DNA of 7,894 nucleotides, taken from assembly GCA_007128555.1 (NCBI GenBank), contig SKXF01000250.1, forward strand, positions 1 through 7,894, written 5' to 3'. Position numbers and translations under genes: made by a program. Below are positions 1 to 7,565 of this stretch, one piece after another (the stretch's first letter is position 1; every line of letters starts with the position of its first letter). The DNA comes from Clostridia bacterium (GTDB lineage: Bacteria; Bacillota_E; SLMV01; PUMD01). The notes under the pieces were generated by a model. That model worked only from the letters and a program-made list of their open reading frames with translations, was not told the DNA's origin and searched no databases.

Positions 1-209
1 CACGCAGGGACCTTTGCTCCCCTATCCAGCCGAGGGTGTGAACCTTCCGTCCATGGTCGCGAGCGGTTTGCATCATTTCGCGCTTTCTACCCGCACCATC
101 CATTGTCCCGTGCTGCTGCTGGTCGGTAGCATGATACTGAAACCCTACAGGAGAGAGCCTCTTCACATTCATCGTTGTTGAGGCCGCTCGAACCCGTCCA
201 TGAAAACCC

Positions 210-236
210 TTGACTCCTGGCTGAACGGGGTATGAT
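210..236 (+). promoter_or_regulatory. Candidate sigma-A/sigma-70 promoter for the M20 gene
   Basis: A TTGACT -35-like box (210-215) and a TATGAT -10-like box (231-236) each match the consensus at five of six bases. They lie about 70 bases before the chosen start codon. The spacer is only 15 bases, shorter than the usual 16-18, so strength or authenticity is uncertain. Confidence 0.4.
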
Positions 237-291
237 AGATCTGACAGGACATGTGTCGCTTCAAAGCGAAGTTTCACTGTAGTACCGAAAA

Positions 292-297
292 AGGAGG
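292..297 (+). promoter_or_regulatory. Shine-Dalgarno site that fixes the M20 start
   Basis: A perfect AGGAGG lies ten bases before the ATG at 308. The alternative in-frame ATG at 251 has no such site, and the 19 residues it would add do not resemble the family N-terminus. This supports the start at 308. Confidence 0.8.
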
Positions 298-307
298 ATT
301 GAGATCC

Positions 308-1477
308 ATGGATGACTGGTTGAAAGGTGTCGAGGAATGGGTGCCCCAACTGAGCTCGGTGCGGAGACATTTGCATCAGAATCCCGAGGTGAGCTTTGAG
401 GAGAAGGACACCGCCCAATATATCGCCGAATTCCTCCAGGTCAACGATATTCCTTTTGAGCGCGTGGGGGAAACGGGGATTGTTGCCACCCTCCGTTCCG
501 ATAGGACCGGGGGGGCGATCGCCCTGCGGGCTGACATCGATGCCCTCGCCATATCAGAGGCAAGTGGGGCGGAGTACGCATCTCAGCGTCCGGGGGTTAT
601 GCACGCCTGCGGACACGACTGCCATACCACCGTATTGATGTTTACCGCGAAATTCCTGAAGGAACACATGCATCGTTTTTGCGGCACGGTCAAATTTCTT
701 TTTCAGCCTGCCGAAGAGGTCCCCCCTGGAGGCGCAGTGCGTCTCATCGAAGGGGGAGCGTTGGAGGGGATCGACGCCATTTATGGTCTGCACGTGTCCC
801 CCGAGATGGTAGCCGGGCAGATCAGTGTCAGAAACGGTGCGATGCTGGCGGCTGCTGACCAGTTTCACCTGGAGGTGGTGGGCCGGGGTGGGCACGGCGC
901 CTCTCCTCATCAGACCGTTGATGCCGTGGTAATCGCATGCCAGCTCGTGAACAACCTGCAGACCATCGTGAGTCGCAATCTCAGCCCTCTTGAGCCGGCA
1001 GTCATCAGTGTGGGTCAGATTAACGCCGGGTATCGGCCCAACGTGATCGCGGAAACATGCACCCTGGAAGGGACCGTGCGTACGCTCAGCGAGGAGACGC
1101 GCAACAGAGTCAGGAATCGGCTCAAGAGAGTCATTCAGAGCACGGCCGAGATGCACGACGCTGAGGCTATACTGAAGTACGAAGAAGGATATCCTCCGCT
1201 GATCAACCCGGAGCACAGTGCGGACATCATACGCCAGGTGGGACACCGTGTTCTTGGCCCTGGGGCGGTGCAGGAGCTCGAGGTGCCCTCAATGGGCGGT
1301 GAGGATTTCGCATACTACCTGCATCGGGTGCCCGGTGCCTTCTTCCGGTTGGGAACCAAGACAGTCGAGCGAGAGCAGTTCCCCTTGCATAACCCCCGCT
1401 TTGACGTTGATGAGGAAGCCATGGTATACGGGGTGAGAATGTTCGCCGGGCTTGTTGACCATCATCTCGGCGCCTGA
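308..1477 (+). CDS. M20 family (M20D-type) metal-dependent amidohydrolase / N-acyl-amino-acid hydrolase
   Basis: This 389-residue protein is a full-length member of the M20D group (hippurate hydrolase, N-acyl-L-amino-acid amidohydrolase, IAA-amino-acid hydrolase-like). These cytoplasmic enzymes hydrolyse the amide bond of N-acylated amino acids using two metal ions. All family landmarks are visible: RADIDAL near residue 75; HACGHD at 99-104 with metal ligands Cys101 and His103; QPAEE at 133-137 with the catalytic and ligand glutamates; YGLHV with His162; the dimerisation-domain motif GRGGHGASPH at 192-201; GGEDF at 330-334; and the C-terminal ligand His361 in LHN. There is no signal peptide. 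The ATG at 308 is preferred over the in-frame ATG at 251 because of the AGGAGG at 292-297. The GNAT gene follows after 102 bases on the same strand, with no clear terminator between, so co-transcription is plausible. The natural acyl group and amino acid cannot be deduced. Family assignment is very secure; substrate is not. Confidence 0.95.
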   Translation: MDDWLKGVEEWVPQLSSVRRHLHQNPEVSFEEKDTAQYIAEFLQVNDIPFERVGETGIVATLRSDRTGGAIALRADIDALAISEASGAEYASQRPGVMHACGHDCHTTVLMFTAKFLKEHMHRFCGTVKFLFQPAEEVPPGGAVRLIEGGALEGIDAIYGLHVSPEMVAGQISVRNGAMLAAADQFHLEVVGRGGHGASPHQTVDAVVIACQLVNNLQTIVSRNLSPLEPAVISVGQINAGYRPNVIAETCTLEGTVRTLSEETRNRVRNRLKRVIQSTAEMHDAEAILKYEEGYPPLINPEHSADIIRQVGHRVLGPGAVQELEVPSMGGEDFAYYLHRVPGAFFRLGTKTVEREQFPLHNPRFDVDEEAMVYGVRMFAGLVDHHLGA

Positions 1478-1579
1478 GCGACCCAGTGTGTTCACGCAAG
1501 GGGTTCTTCTGTGGTCGGACCGTGAGGGTACAGGGTAACCTGGTCGGCTCCGTCAATATCAGCATATGAGGAGGTTAGC

Positions 1580-2536
1580 ATGTCCCTGTCGGTAGTCGCA
1601 CTACAGAAGAATCACCTCGAGGAGGCCGCCAAGCTGGTCTTGAAGGGATACGATGGTCAGCGGGAGAGAGTACCGGCTTTGCCCTGCTGGCATGGTTCAC
1701 TCGAGAGCATTATGCCGCGGTTGAGCGAATCGATGGATCGCTTGCCAGGAGCAGCGGCTTTTCAGGGCGACAAACTGGTTGGCTTTGTTCAGGGGATGCT
1801 GGTTCCATCTTTGCACGGCAGAAGATCTGCGTATGTTCCCGAGTGGGGCCACACCGCTGACGCGAATCCGGTTCAAACTTACCAGGCCATGTACGATTAC
1901 CTGGCTCCACGATGGGTGCAAGAGGGGTGTTGTTCCCATGCTGTGACGCTATTCTGCCGTCCAGAGGACGTGATCTGCGAGATGTTTCGCTACGGATTTG
2001 GGATGCTTGTCATTGACGCTGTCCGTGACCTGTCTCCCGTTGAGGGGGAGATGGCGAAGGTGCAGATTAGAAAGGCCTCCCCAGATGATATGGGTGTGTT
2101 GTTGGAGTTCGACGAGAGGCTTACGGAGCACCTGGCCTCGGCACCTATCTTTCGGTGGGGCGGCCAATCTCCTGACGCAGACGAGGTGGATAGACGGTTG
2201 CGCGACCCAGACCACCTTCATCTTCTGGCCTGCGAGCATGGACAGGTGTTGGGTTACATGGGTTTCGGGCCGACAGAGGCTCGATCTTCCCGGGTTGTCA
2301 TCGACGACAGGTCTATCGCCTGTACGGGGGCGTACGTACGAGGAGGACTGCGCCGACGAGGCGTTGGCGCAGCTCTTCTGGCCGAAGCCATTGATCGGGC
2401 GACGGAAGCTGGCTATGAGCGGTGTACGGTTGATTTCGAATCTGCTAACGTCTCTGCCCGCCAATTTTGGCTGAAGCATTTCGATCCGATCACCTGTTCC
2501 CTTGCTCGTCACATCGGAGAAGCAGCTGCTCCGTAG
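1580..2536 (+). CDS. Tandem-domain GNAT family N-acetyltransferase
   Basis: This 318-residue cytoplasmic protein consists of two GNAT-like halves. The C-terminal half (about 160-318) has the acetyl-CoA pyrophosphate-binding loop R-x-x-G-x-G at 258-263 (RRRGVG), preceded by a beta strand ending in AYVR. It is followed by VDFE (284-287), Asn290 and FW (296-297), a pattern I associate with a group of bacterial two-domain GNATs. The N-terminal half (1 to about 150) contains YVPEWGH and a GFG..VIDAVRDL segment. It lacks an obvious acetyl-CoA loop, so it is probably a structural or substrate-recognition domain. The ATG is supported by GAGGAGG at 1568-1574, five bases upstream. The gene lies 102 bases after the amidohydrolase on the same strand, which suggests a joint transcript. 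Acetylation of an amine on a small molecule or peptide is likely, but the acceptor is unknown. Confidence 0.88.
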   Translation: MSLSVVALQKNHLEEAAKLVLKGYDGQRERVPALPCWHGSLESIMPRLSESMDRLPGAAAFQGDKLVGFVQGMLVPSLHGRRSAYVPEWGHTADANPVQTYQAMYDYLAPRWVQEGCCSHAVTLFCRPEDVICEMFRYGFGMLVIDAVRDLSPVEGEMAKVQIRKASPDDMGVLLEFDERLTEHLASAPIFRWGGQSPDADEVDRRLRDPDHLHLLACEHGQVLGYMGFGPTEARSSRVVIDDRSIACTGAYVRGGLRRRGVGAALLAEAIDRATEAGYERCTVDFESANVSARQFWLKHFDPITCSLARHIGEAAAP

Positions 2537-2650
2537 CCGCGGAGTGACCATGTTGCCCATGATGGTAGGATGATTGGGATGTCTCGCACTCTCTACCAGG
2601 GAACCAGATGGGGTGTTGTACACGTTCGTGGCCGCATTCCCGGACCTCCG

Positions 2651-2679
2651 TTGACGTGGTCGGGCGTCTTCAATACTAT
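2651..2679 (+). promoter_or_regulatory. Promoter for the MFS transporter gene
   Basis: TTGACG (2651-2656) and TACTAT (2674-2679) are separated by exactly 17 bases. Each box matches the housekeeping consensus at five of six positions. Transcription would start near 2686, leaving a leader of roughly 90 bases before the ATG at 2775. It is the best promoter match in the window. It implies that the transporter can be transcribed independently of the upstream GNAT gene. Confidence 0.6.
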
Positions 2680-2758
2680 AGGTAGCATGGGAAACACGGC
2701 ATACGAAATAAAGACTGGCCGCCTGGCAGGAAGGGATTCGCAGGAGGTTTGCCCTGTA

Positions 2759-2765
2759 GAGGGGA
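2759..2765 (+). promoter_or_regulatory. Shine-Dalgarno site that favours the MFS start at 2775
   Basis: GAGGGGA sits nine bases before the ATG at 2775. It directly abuts the alternative in-frame GTG at 2766, leaving no room for initiation there. A second AGGAGG at 2742-2747 is 27 bases from the ATG and 18 from the GTG, too far to serve either. Confidence 0.55.
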
Positions 2766-2774
2766 GTGCCGGGT

Positions 2775-4004
2775 ATGGACTCGATCCCAGGCCCTGCGAG
2801 GCCCACTGTAGTGCCTACATCTGGAGAATTAACAGCTGAGCCCGAGGAACAGCTACAGGCTGGACCCATGGCCATCCTGGTTGGTACTCACGCTCTTAAT
2901 GACTCATACACAGCATTCCTCAGCAATCTACTGCCATTACTCATGGGCCGATTCGGTCTATCGTATGCACTGGCTGGTCTTCTTCAATCTGTCCTCAATG
3001 TGTCCATTTCCCTCGCTCAACCAATCTTCGGTGTTCTAACGGACAGGAGCAAGCGGGTACCCTTCATCATTTTCGGGCCGGTTTTCACTGCCGTCGCCAT
3101 CAGCTCCCTCGGCCTGATGCCCTCCTACCTGTGGCTATTTCCGGCCCTGATCCTCGGAGGTCTGAGCACAGCGGCGTTCCATCCGCAGGCCACTTCAGTC
3201 GTCCCCCTTGTCGGCGGATCCCGCCGTGGCATCGCCATGGCCCTGTTTATCGTAGGGGGCACAGTTGGCTTCGCAGTGGGGCCGCTTTTCATCTTATCCA
3301 TCGTGGACAAATGGGGATTGGGAAGCACCTGGTTAGCCGCCATACCGACCATCGTTGTGGTGGCGCTGCTGTACAGGCATGTGCCCAGGACAGCCCAGGG
3401 CTTTGCCCGGAAGGCCGTGGAGAAGGCCTCGGGTTCGGCTCTTTTGCGTCACTGGAAGCCCTTGCTCGTGATGTGGCTCATCGTCGTGTTGCACAGCGGC
3501 GCAGCCACGACCATGTCCGGTTTCTTACCCACTTTTCTTCATGACTCCAGGGGCTTTGAGGTCGGCCTGTGGACGGCCCTGGCACACCTGCTCTTTACCG
3601 CGACCGGTGCAGCGGGCGGCCTCGTCGGGGGGCACCTGTCTGACATCATCAGCCGCCGTTCTGTTATTGTGATTGGGCTGCTATCGGCCGCTCCGATCAT
3701 GCTCGCCTTGCTGCACACTAAGGGCCCGTGGATCTGGCCACTGTTGATGCTAACCGGGGGTCTGCTCCAGTCGATTAACCCGATCCTGGTGATCATGGCC
3801 CAGGAACTGGTGCCCGGTAACGGCGGTACGGCTGCCGGGCTGATGATGGGGTTGGGTTGGGCGGTCGGTGGCGTCTTCACCTGGCTGGTTGGCCTCCTGG
3901 GAGATTACTTCCAGGACCTGACCATCGGCCTGAGCGCGACCGTTATCCTGCTTCTCGTCGCAGCTCTACTGGCACACTTCGCATTGGAGAAGAACACGCC
4001 GTGA
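2775..4004 (+). CDS. MFS transporter, fosmidomycin-resistance (Fsr)-like
   Basis: This 409-residue protein is an integral inner-membrane transporter with about 12 hydrophobic segments, usual for the major facilitator superfamily. A polar N-terminal tail of about 30 residues precedes the first helix (AILVGTHALNDSYTAFLSN). The HALND motif, the loop-2 motif GVLTDRSKR, the AFHPQA segment with SRRGIAMALFIVGG after it, and the late AQELVPG...AAGLMMG...GG segment all match the Fsr subfamily, whose E. coli member exports fosmidomycin. The second half repeats the loop motif as GGHLSDIISRR. Fsr-like proteins are probably proton-driven exporters of small polar compounds; the real substrate here is unknown. 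The start is chosen from GAGGGGA at 2759-2765. A GTG at 2766 and a Met at 2868, just before the first helix, are alternatives. The gene has its own strong promoter and sits between an acetyltransferase and an MlrC-like hydrolase, so it could move the compound they act on. Confidence 0.9.
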   Translation: MDSIPGPARPTVVPTSGELTAEPEEQLQAGPMAILVGTHALNDSYTAFLSNLLPLLMGRFGLSYALAGLLQSVLNVSISLAQPIFGVLTDRSKRVPFIIFGPVFTAVAISSLGLMPSYLWLFPALILGGLSTAAFHPQATSVVPLVGGSRRGIAMALFIVGGTVGFAVGPLFILSIVDKWGLGSTWLAAIPTIVVVALLYRHVPRTAQGFARKAVEKASGSALLRHWKPLLVMWLIVVLHSGAATTMSGFLPTFLHDSRGFEVGLWTALAHLLFTATGAAGGLVGGHLSDIISRRSVIVIGLLSAAPIMLALLHTKGPWIWPLLMLTGGLLQSINPILVIMAQELVPGNGGTAAGLMMGLGWAVGGVFTWLVGLLGDYFQDLTIGLSATVILLLVAALLAHFALEKNTP

Positions 4005-4273
4005 ACCTGAGGTAAGCACCGAGGGCGAGCGTAGGGTTCCGGAACTCCTTTCGCAGCCTGCTGTTCGGGCTCGCCTATACCCAGGGGGTCATGCCTGCGT
4101 GCGGTCGGCCTCTCGTTCAACCTGGTGTCTTGTACTGTTGCCGAGGCGTGGCTTGCACTGAGTGCCCATGCTGTACAGACCCAGGTCGGTATTCGACTCG
4201 CCGGCAGGTGTTGAGCCCCCTTTGGATAAACTAGATTCATGGCCTCTGCACTATCAAGAAGGGAGCTCATCAG
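4005..4273 (+). promoter_or_regulatory. Intergenic region with inverted repeats and a weak candidate promoter upstream of the M81 gene
   Basis: I see no gene in this gap. It contains a perfect 10-base palindrome GTTCCGGAAC (4036-4045) lying inside a 7-bp inverted repeat (GGCGAGC near 4024-4030, GCTCGCC near 4069-4075). It also has an imperfect inverted pair, 4121-4137 with 4171-4185, built on CCTGG...GTAC and GTAC...CCAGG. A possible but poor promoter is TTGAGC (4211-4216) with TAGATT (4232-4237), spacer 15. The repeats could form a terminator for the MFS gene or a regulated leader. No T-tract follows them, so I do not call a terminator. Confidence 0.3.
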
Positions 4274-5743
4274 ATGAGAATTGGAGTAGCGAGCTTTTCC
4301 CACGAGACATGTACCTTCTGTCCAGACCCCACGACGATTGAAAGACTGGAGCCAGGAGCCAGGCGTGGTGAAGCGGTCTTGGAAGGCACCCGCGGCATCC
4401 CATCCTACATAAACGGTTTCATTGAGGTGGCCGAGGCAGAGAAGGCTGAACTGGTTCCCATACTATCTGTGGGCATGGCCCCGGGCCCCTATACTAGCTG
4501 GCTGGACAGGGAGTGCTTTGACAAGTACGCCGACGAGATTGCCAGTGGACTGGCGGAAGCCGGCGATCTGGACGGGGTACTCTTGGCGTTGCATGGTGCC
4601 ATGGCAGTCCAGAGCATACTCAAACCCGAAGCGGAGATCGTGCGGAGGGTTCGATCTGCGGTGGGAGGCATACCGATCATGGTCACCCTGGACCTCCATG
4701 CCAACGAGGATCACGAGTTGACCGACGCTTCAGACGCGGTGTTTGTGATCAAGACTTACCCTCACGTTGACTCAGAAGAGACGGGCATCATTGCAGCCCG
4801 TTGCATGGTGCAGACCCTTCGCGGAGAGTTTACGCCTACGCAGGCCCTGAGACGACCCGGCATCGTCTCCGCCAGTATTTACCAGGCCTCCGATTTTCAC
4901 CCCATGAAAGACCTCTATGATCTGTGCAGGGAATGGGAGAAGCGCGATGACGTTTTCTGTGTTTCCGTTGCGCCTGGATATGCCTACGCGGATGTACCCG
5001 ACATTGGGATGTCCGTCATTGCCGTCACCGATGATGACCCGGAGCTGGCAGAGGAGATTGCTGAGCACGTATCCAATCGGGCGTGGAGCCTGAAGGAGGC
5101 CCTTAATCGGCCGCTGCCCAAACCTCGAGAAGGGGTGGCAGAGGTGCTCCGACTTGTAGAAGAGGGTAGCAGGCCGATTGTCATCGCCGATGGTGCCGAC
5201 CGTACAGGGGACAGCACGCACATCCTCGAGGAACTTCTGAGGCAGGAGGCCGAGAACTTCGCCGTGCCGGGCATATCCGACCCGTGCGTAGCGAGAGAGC
5301 TAGAATCCTCCGCCCAGGAGGGTGATGAGGTCACGGTAACAGTGGGTGGCTGGGCCAGTGAGCACTCGGGACATCCCGTAGAACTCACGGGCGTAGTTGA
5401 GTACATGGGCAGACCGCGCTTCACACTCGTGGGTCCCATGCGAAAAGGTGCTCGGGTCCAGGATGGGCTGGCAATCCGGCTTAATCTGGGGGAGAACCGT
5501 CACGTGGTGATCTCTGAGCGGATGCGCGGATCAAATGATAGCGCGGGACTGACTTCTGTCGGTGTGGATGTCGACTCTTTAGACATTATTGTGCTCAAAA
5601 GTCGAGTGCATCATCGCGCATTCTGGGACCAGGTGGCTGCGGTGGACTTCCCCATGGATGCTCCCGGAATAGGACCCGCTGACCTGACCACCCTGACCTA
5701 CGAACATGTGCCGGAGGGCACCTATCCCATAAATGCTGTATGA
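4274..5743 (+). CDS. M81 family metallopeptidase, MlrC-like
   Basis: This 489-residue protein is a full-length member of the M81 (MlrC) family. The founding member cleaves linearised microcystin or its tetrapeptide in Sphingomonas. Most relatives have unknown substrates, so microcystin should not be assumed here. Signature regions are HET near the N-terminus (His10, Glu11), LALHGAM (His107), the metal-site motif DLHAN (Asp140, His142) and KTYPHVD (His164). The spacing among Glu11, His107, Asp140, His142 and His164 closely matches the zinc and catalytic residues I recall from MlrC, from memory. The C-terminal domain starts near residue 300 (PIVIADGADRTGD), includes SDP at 335-337, and ends with the typical LKSRVHHRAF and DAPGIGPADL segments. 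Where many relatives have a glycine-rich DNPGGG-type loop, this protein has the shorter DRTGDSTH. A Shine-Dalgarno AAGGGAG (4259-4265) precedes the ATG by eight bases. There is no signal peptide, so it is probably cytoplasmic. It lies 269 bases after the MFS gene and is followed by a strong hairpin. Confidence 0.93.
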   Translation: MRIGVASFSHETCTFCPDPTTIERLEPGARRGEAVLEGTRGIPSYINGFIEVAEAEKAELVPILSVGMAPGPYTSWLDRECFDKYADEIASGLAEAGDLDGVLLALHGAMAVQSILKPEAEIVRRVRSAVGGIPIMVTLDLHANEDHELTDASDAVFVIKTYPHVDSEETGIIAARCMVQTLRGEFTPTQALRRPGIVSASIYQASDFHPMKDLYDLCREWEKRDDVFCVSVAPGYAYADVPDIGMSVIAVTDDDPELAEEIAEHVSNRAWSLKEALNRPLPKPREGVAEVLRLVEEGSRPIVIADGADRTGDSTHILEELLRQEAENFAVPGISDPCVARELESSAQEGDEVTVTVGGWASEHSGHPVELTGVVEYMGRPRFTLVGPMRKGARVQDGLAIRLNLGENRHVVISERMRGSNDSAGLTSVGVDVDSLDIIVLKSRVHHRAFWDQVAAVDFPMDAPGIGPADLTTLTYEHVPEGTYPINAV

Positions 5744-5786
5744 TCTCCGGGGGTATACTGGTCCCTGGTAAAAGCAGAGGAATGGT

Positions 5787-5817
5787 CTGGAGGGCTGCTC
5801 GCTTGGCAGCCCTCCAG
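5787..5817. terminator. Hairpin, probable terminator between convergent genes
   Basis: A perfect 12-bp GC-rich stem (CTGGAGGGCTGC and its complement at 5806-5817) encloses a 7-base loop. It lies 44 bases after the stop of the M81 gene and 104 bases after the stop of the minus-strand gene. It has no immediate T-run on the plus strand. On the minus strand a short TTTT follows about 14 bases beyond the stem. It probably stops or insulates transcription from one or both sides, though it is not a textbook intrinsic terminator. Confidence 0.6.
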
Positions 5818-5920
5818 GGGAGCAAGTGCCTTTGTGTCAGTTATGGGGTCTTTGCGCTTCACGCACAGCGTATCATAACACCTCTGCGCAGGACGGTGCT
5901 CACACTGCCTCACCGGTACG

Positions 5921-7525
5921 TCACGGCAGGCGCAGCGGTTCCCACTTCTCCTCGAGCAGAAGATCCAGATTCTCTGTAGTGGGAATTTCTGACATATCGA
6001 GCCGGCGCTTTTCGGTCTCGTGATCGCCGCTTTGGTAGATGGGTATTGTGTCACCGTACAGGCTTTTCAGGTGTTTCAGGAAGTCAACGGCTTCCTCCGG
6101 GGAGAACGTGCCGCTGTAGTGGCCGCCCCCTATAGGCGAGGCGAACCGTCCCTGGTAGTGAAACCGCGCGATCACCTTGTTCCCGCGGGGACCGTTCCAA
6201 TGGATGGTGTTCTGCGATGACTGAAGTTTCCCATTGTCGAAGGTGAATTCAAACTGCGGCACGTACACGTAGTGATGCGAGCCAGGGACCTCGCCCTCCA
6301 GAAGGTAGTGGTCAATGCCACCCATGGTCAGGCAGGCACTTATAATGCAGGCCTGCGCCATACAGTGCCCAGAATGGATCCGGAAGGACTCATCCACGGT
6401 GTACTCTACCAGGCACTCATCCCACAAATGTCCCCAGACGTAGTTGCGATTGGGCAGTGCAGCCAGGTCGATCCACTCTCGATCTACTGCGAGGAGCTTG
6501 TCATACCCATCCGCATTCTGCACACATGCGGCGATAAAGGCAGAAATCGGACTGAGCTTATTGGCTCTTATCATGAACTGTTCCAGGTAACCGTAGTACT
6601 GCCAGGCGCGTACGCTACGGGCCGGCAGGGCATCATCCCACAGGCTGTGGAACTCGAACCACTGGGTGTACCTTCCTGTGCTGCGAACGGCAGCTATGAT
6701 GGCAGCGGCTTTCTGTCGGCTGCCGGACAGAGTACTGGCTTCCCGCATATCGTTGAGGAGCTCGAGCTCCTCATCCATCAGGGATACCTCACCAGGCTGA
6801 CCAGGCAACTGACTCACCAGCTGAGCGAGATACGGTGATTGCCCGGTGTCATCTCGTCCCAGTAGTGGATACCACGCCAGGCTGTCATTCATGATGAGAA
6901 TGATATTGCCATCCATAGCCTGCCAGGCAACATCTTTGCCTGTGCGTGCACACAGCAGGCCGTCTCCGCTGGTGATCCAGGCCCTTTCATCTTCAGCATA
7001 CAGGACGAAGACCTCCTCTGTGTCGCCCCGCTCCTCGGCTTTGATTATGAACCGCATACTGGCCATCTCAAGTTCGCTGATCGTCCTGTCGGTCGTTTTC
7101 AACGTGGTGGCCAGGGGCATCATCCTTCTGTCGACAAAGGGCAGGAACGGGTACCTCTGTGGGTACAGAGACCGGAAGGACGTCGTCTCGGTAACCTCCC
7201 ACGGGAACAGATCGAAGGTAAAGGGCGGCGAGCGGTAATACTGGGCATGCGGCAGAAACTCCATGCTCTCCCGGTCATCTTCCAGGAAGGCGTTCTCGTA
7301 TCCGGGGATCGAGCTGATGTGGTTATAAAAGTGCAAGTCTGCCCGAAGATAGATCTCTGGATGAGCTACAAAGAGGCTACGCGAGGCATAAAGCGCATAT
7401 CGGTCAAAAGGATCTTTTTTCGCTGACTGGGCCGTTCTCCGCCATGCACGCAGATGTATATCTTCAGGGGATACGGGACGGGTCCGAAACAATGCATCAT
7501 TTAACGGGCTTTTCCGGTCCAACAT
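5921..7525 (-). CDS. Uncharacterised 534-residue protein with a transglutaminase-like Cys-His-Asp motif
   Basis: I do not recognise this protein as a named family. It is a 534-residue soluble protein with no signal peptide or membrane helix. The first ~250 residues are rich in aromatics and charged residues (for example HFYNHIS, FDLFPWEV, RYPFLPFVDRR) and suggest no domain to me. The middle (about 250-340) is largely helical in character. The C-terminal third has GHC (Cys388) followed by a helix-like ACIISACL, then MGGIDHYLLEGEV, then HHYVYVP (His417/His418) and FTFDNG (Asp430). That order and spacing resemble the catalytic core of transglutaminase-like proteins (Cys on a helix, a 'lGI..y...G' strand, His on a strand, Asp shortly after). 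A thiol hydrolase, peptidase or acyltransferase-like role is therefore an inference. The start is supported by GAGGAGG at 7541-7535, nine bases upstream of the ATG. The gene stands alone on its strand, convergent to the M81 gene. A real gene is very likely; its function is open. Confidence 0.85.
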   Translation of the reverse strand: MLDRKSPLNDALFRTRPVSPEDIHLRAWRRTAQSAKKDPFDRYALYASRSLFVAHPEIYLRADLHFYNHISSIPGYENAFLEDDRESMEFLPHAQYYRSPPFTFDLFPWEVTETTSFRSLYPQRYPFLPFVDRRMMPLATTLKTTDRTISELEMASMRFIIKAEERGDTEEVFVLYAEDERAWITSGDGLLCARTGKDVAWQAMDGNIILIMNDSLAWYPLLGRDDTGQSPYLAQLVSQLPGQPGEVSLMDEELELLNDMREASTLSGSRQKAAAIIAAVRSTGRYTQWFEFHSLWDDALPARSVRAWQYYGYLEQFMIRANKLSPISAFIAACVQNADGYDKLLAVDREWIDLAALPNRNYVWGHLWDECLVEYTVDESFRIHSGHCMAQACIISACLTMGGIDHYLLEGEVPGSHHYVYVPQFEFTFDNGKLQSSQNTIHWNGPRGNKVIARFHYQGRFASPIGGGHYSGTFSPEEAVDFLKHLKSLYGDTIPIYQSGDHETEKRRLDMSEIPTTENLDLLLEEKWEPLRLP

Positions 7526-7565
7526 GAGGTGTTGCCTCCTCAGAGGATCGCCATGTTTTTCGCAG

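Larger units (their letters stand above)
1..307. other. Non-coding leader region upstream of the M20 gene
   Basis: I see no convincing gene here. One plus-strand frame is open from the left edge to about base 178, and one minus-strand frame is open from an ATG near base 103 to the edge. Neither has a ribosome binding site or a protein sequence that looks conserved. The right part holds a candidate promoter (210-236) and the strong ribosome binding site of the downstream amidohydrolase (292-297). Confidence 0.5.

Noticed and set aside
2..178. Plus-strand frame open from the left edge, possible 3' end of an upstream gene
   Set aside because: The translation looks non-protein-like and no motif supports it. 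Without upstream sequence it cannot be claimed.
554..1246. Minus-strand open frame (230 codons) inside the M20 gene
   Set aside because: It lies wholly opposite conserved M20 catalytic motifs and has no domain signature.
2529..2544. Small hairpin over the GNAT stop codon (CTCCG/CGGAG)
   Set aside because: The stem is only 5 bp and no T-run follows, so it is not a credible terminator.
1949..2875. Long minus-strand open frame (308 codons) across the GNAT gene and the following gap
   Set aside because: It is antisense to a clear GNAT coding region, has no family-like motif or good ribosome binding site, and runs through a plus-strand promoter region. It is a by-product of GC-rich codon use.
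3905..4303. Minus-strand open frame spanning the gap before the M81 gene
   Set aside because: It overlaps both flanking genes, looks unlike a conserved protein and has no ribosome binding site that I can see.
4274..5743. Calling the M81 gene mlrC with microcystin degradation as its function
   Set aside because: The family is broad and most members occur in organisms not known to degrade microcystin. No mlrA- or mlrB-like gene is present in the window.
6272..6838. Plus-strand open frame (188 codons) opposite the 534-residue gene
   Set aside because: The minus-strand frame is far longer and has a strong Shine-Dalgarno site and protein-like composition. The plus frame has neither.
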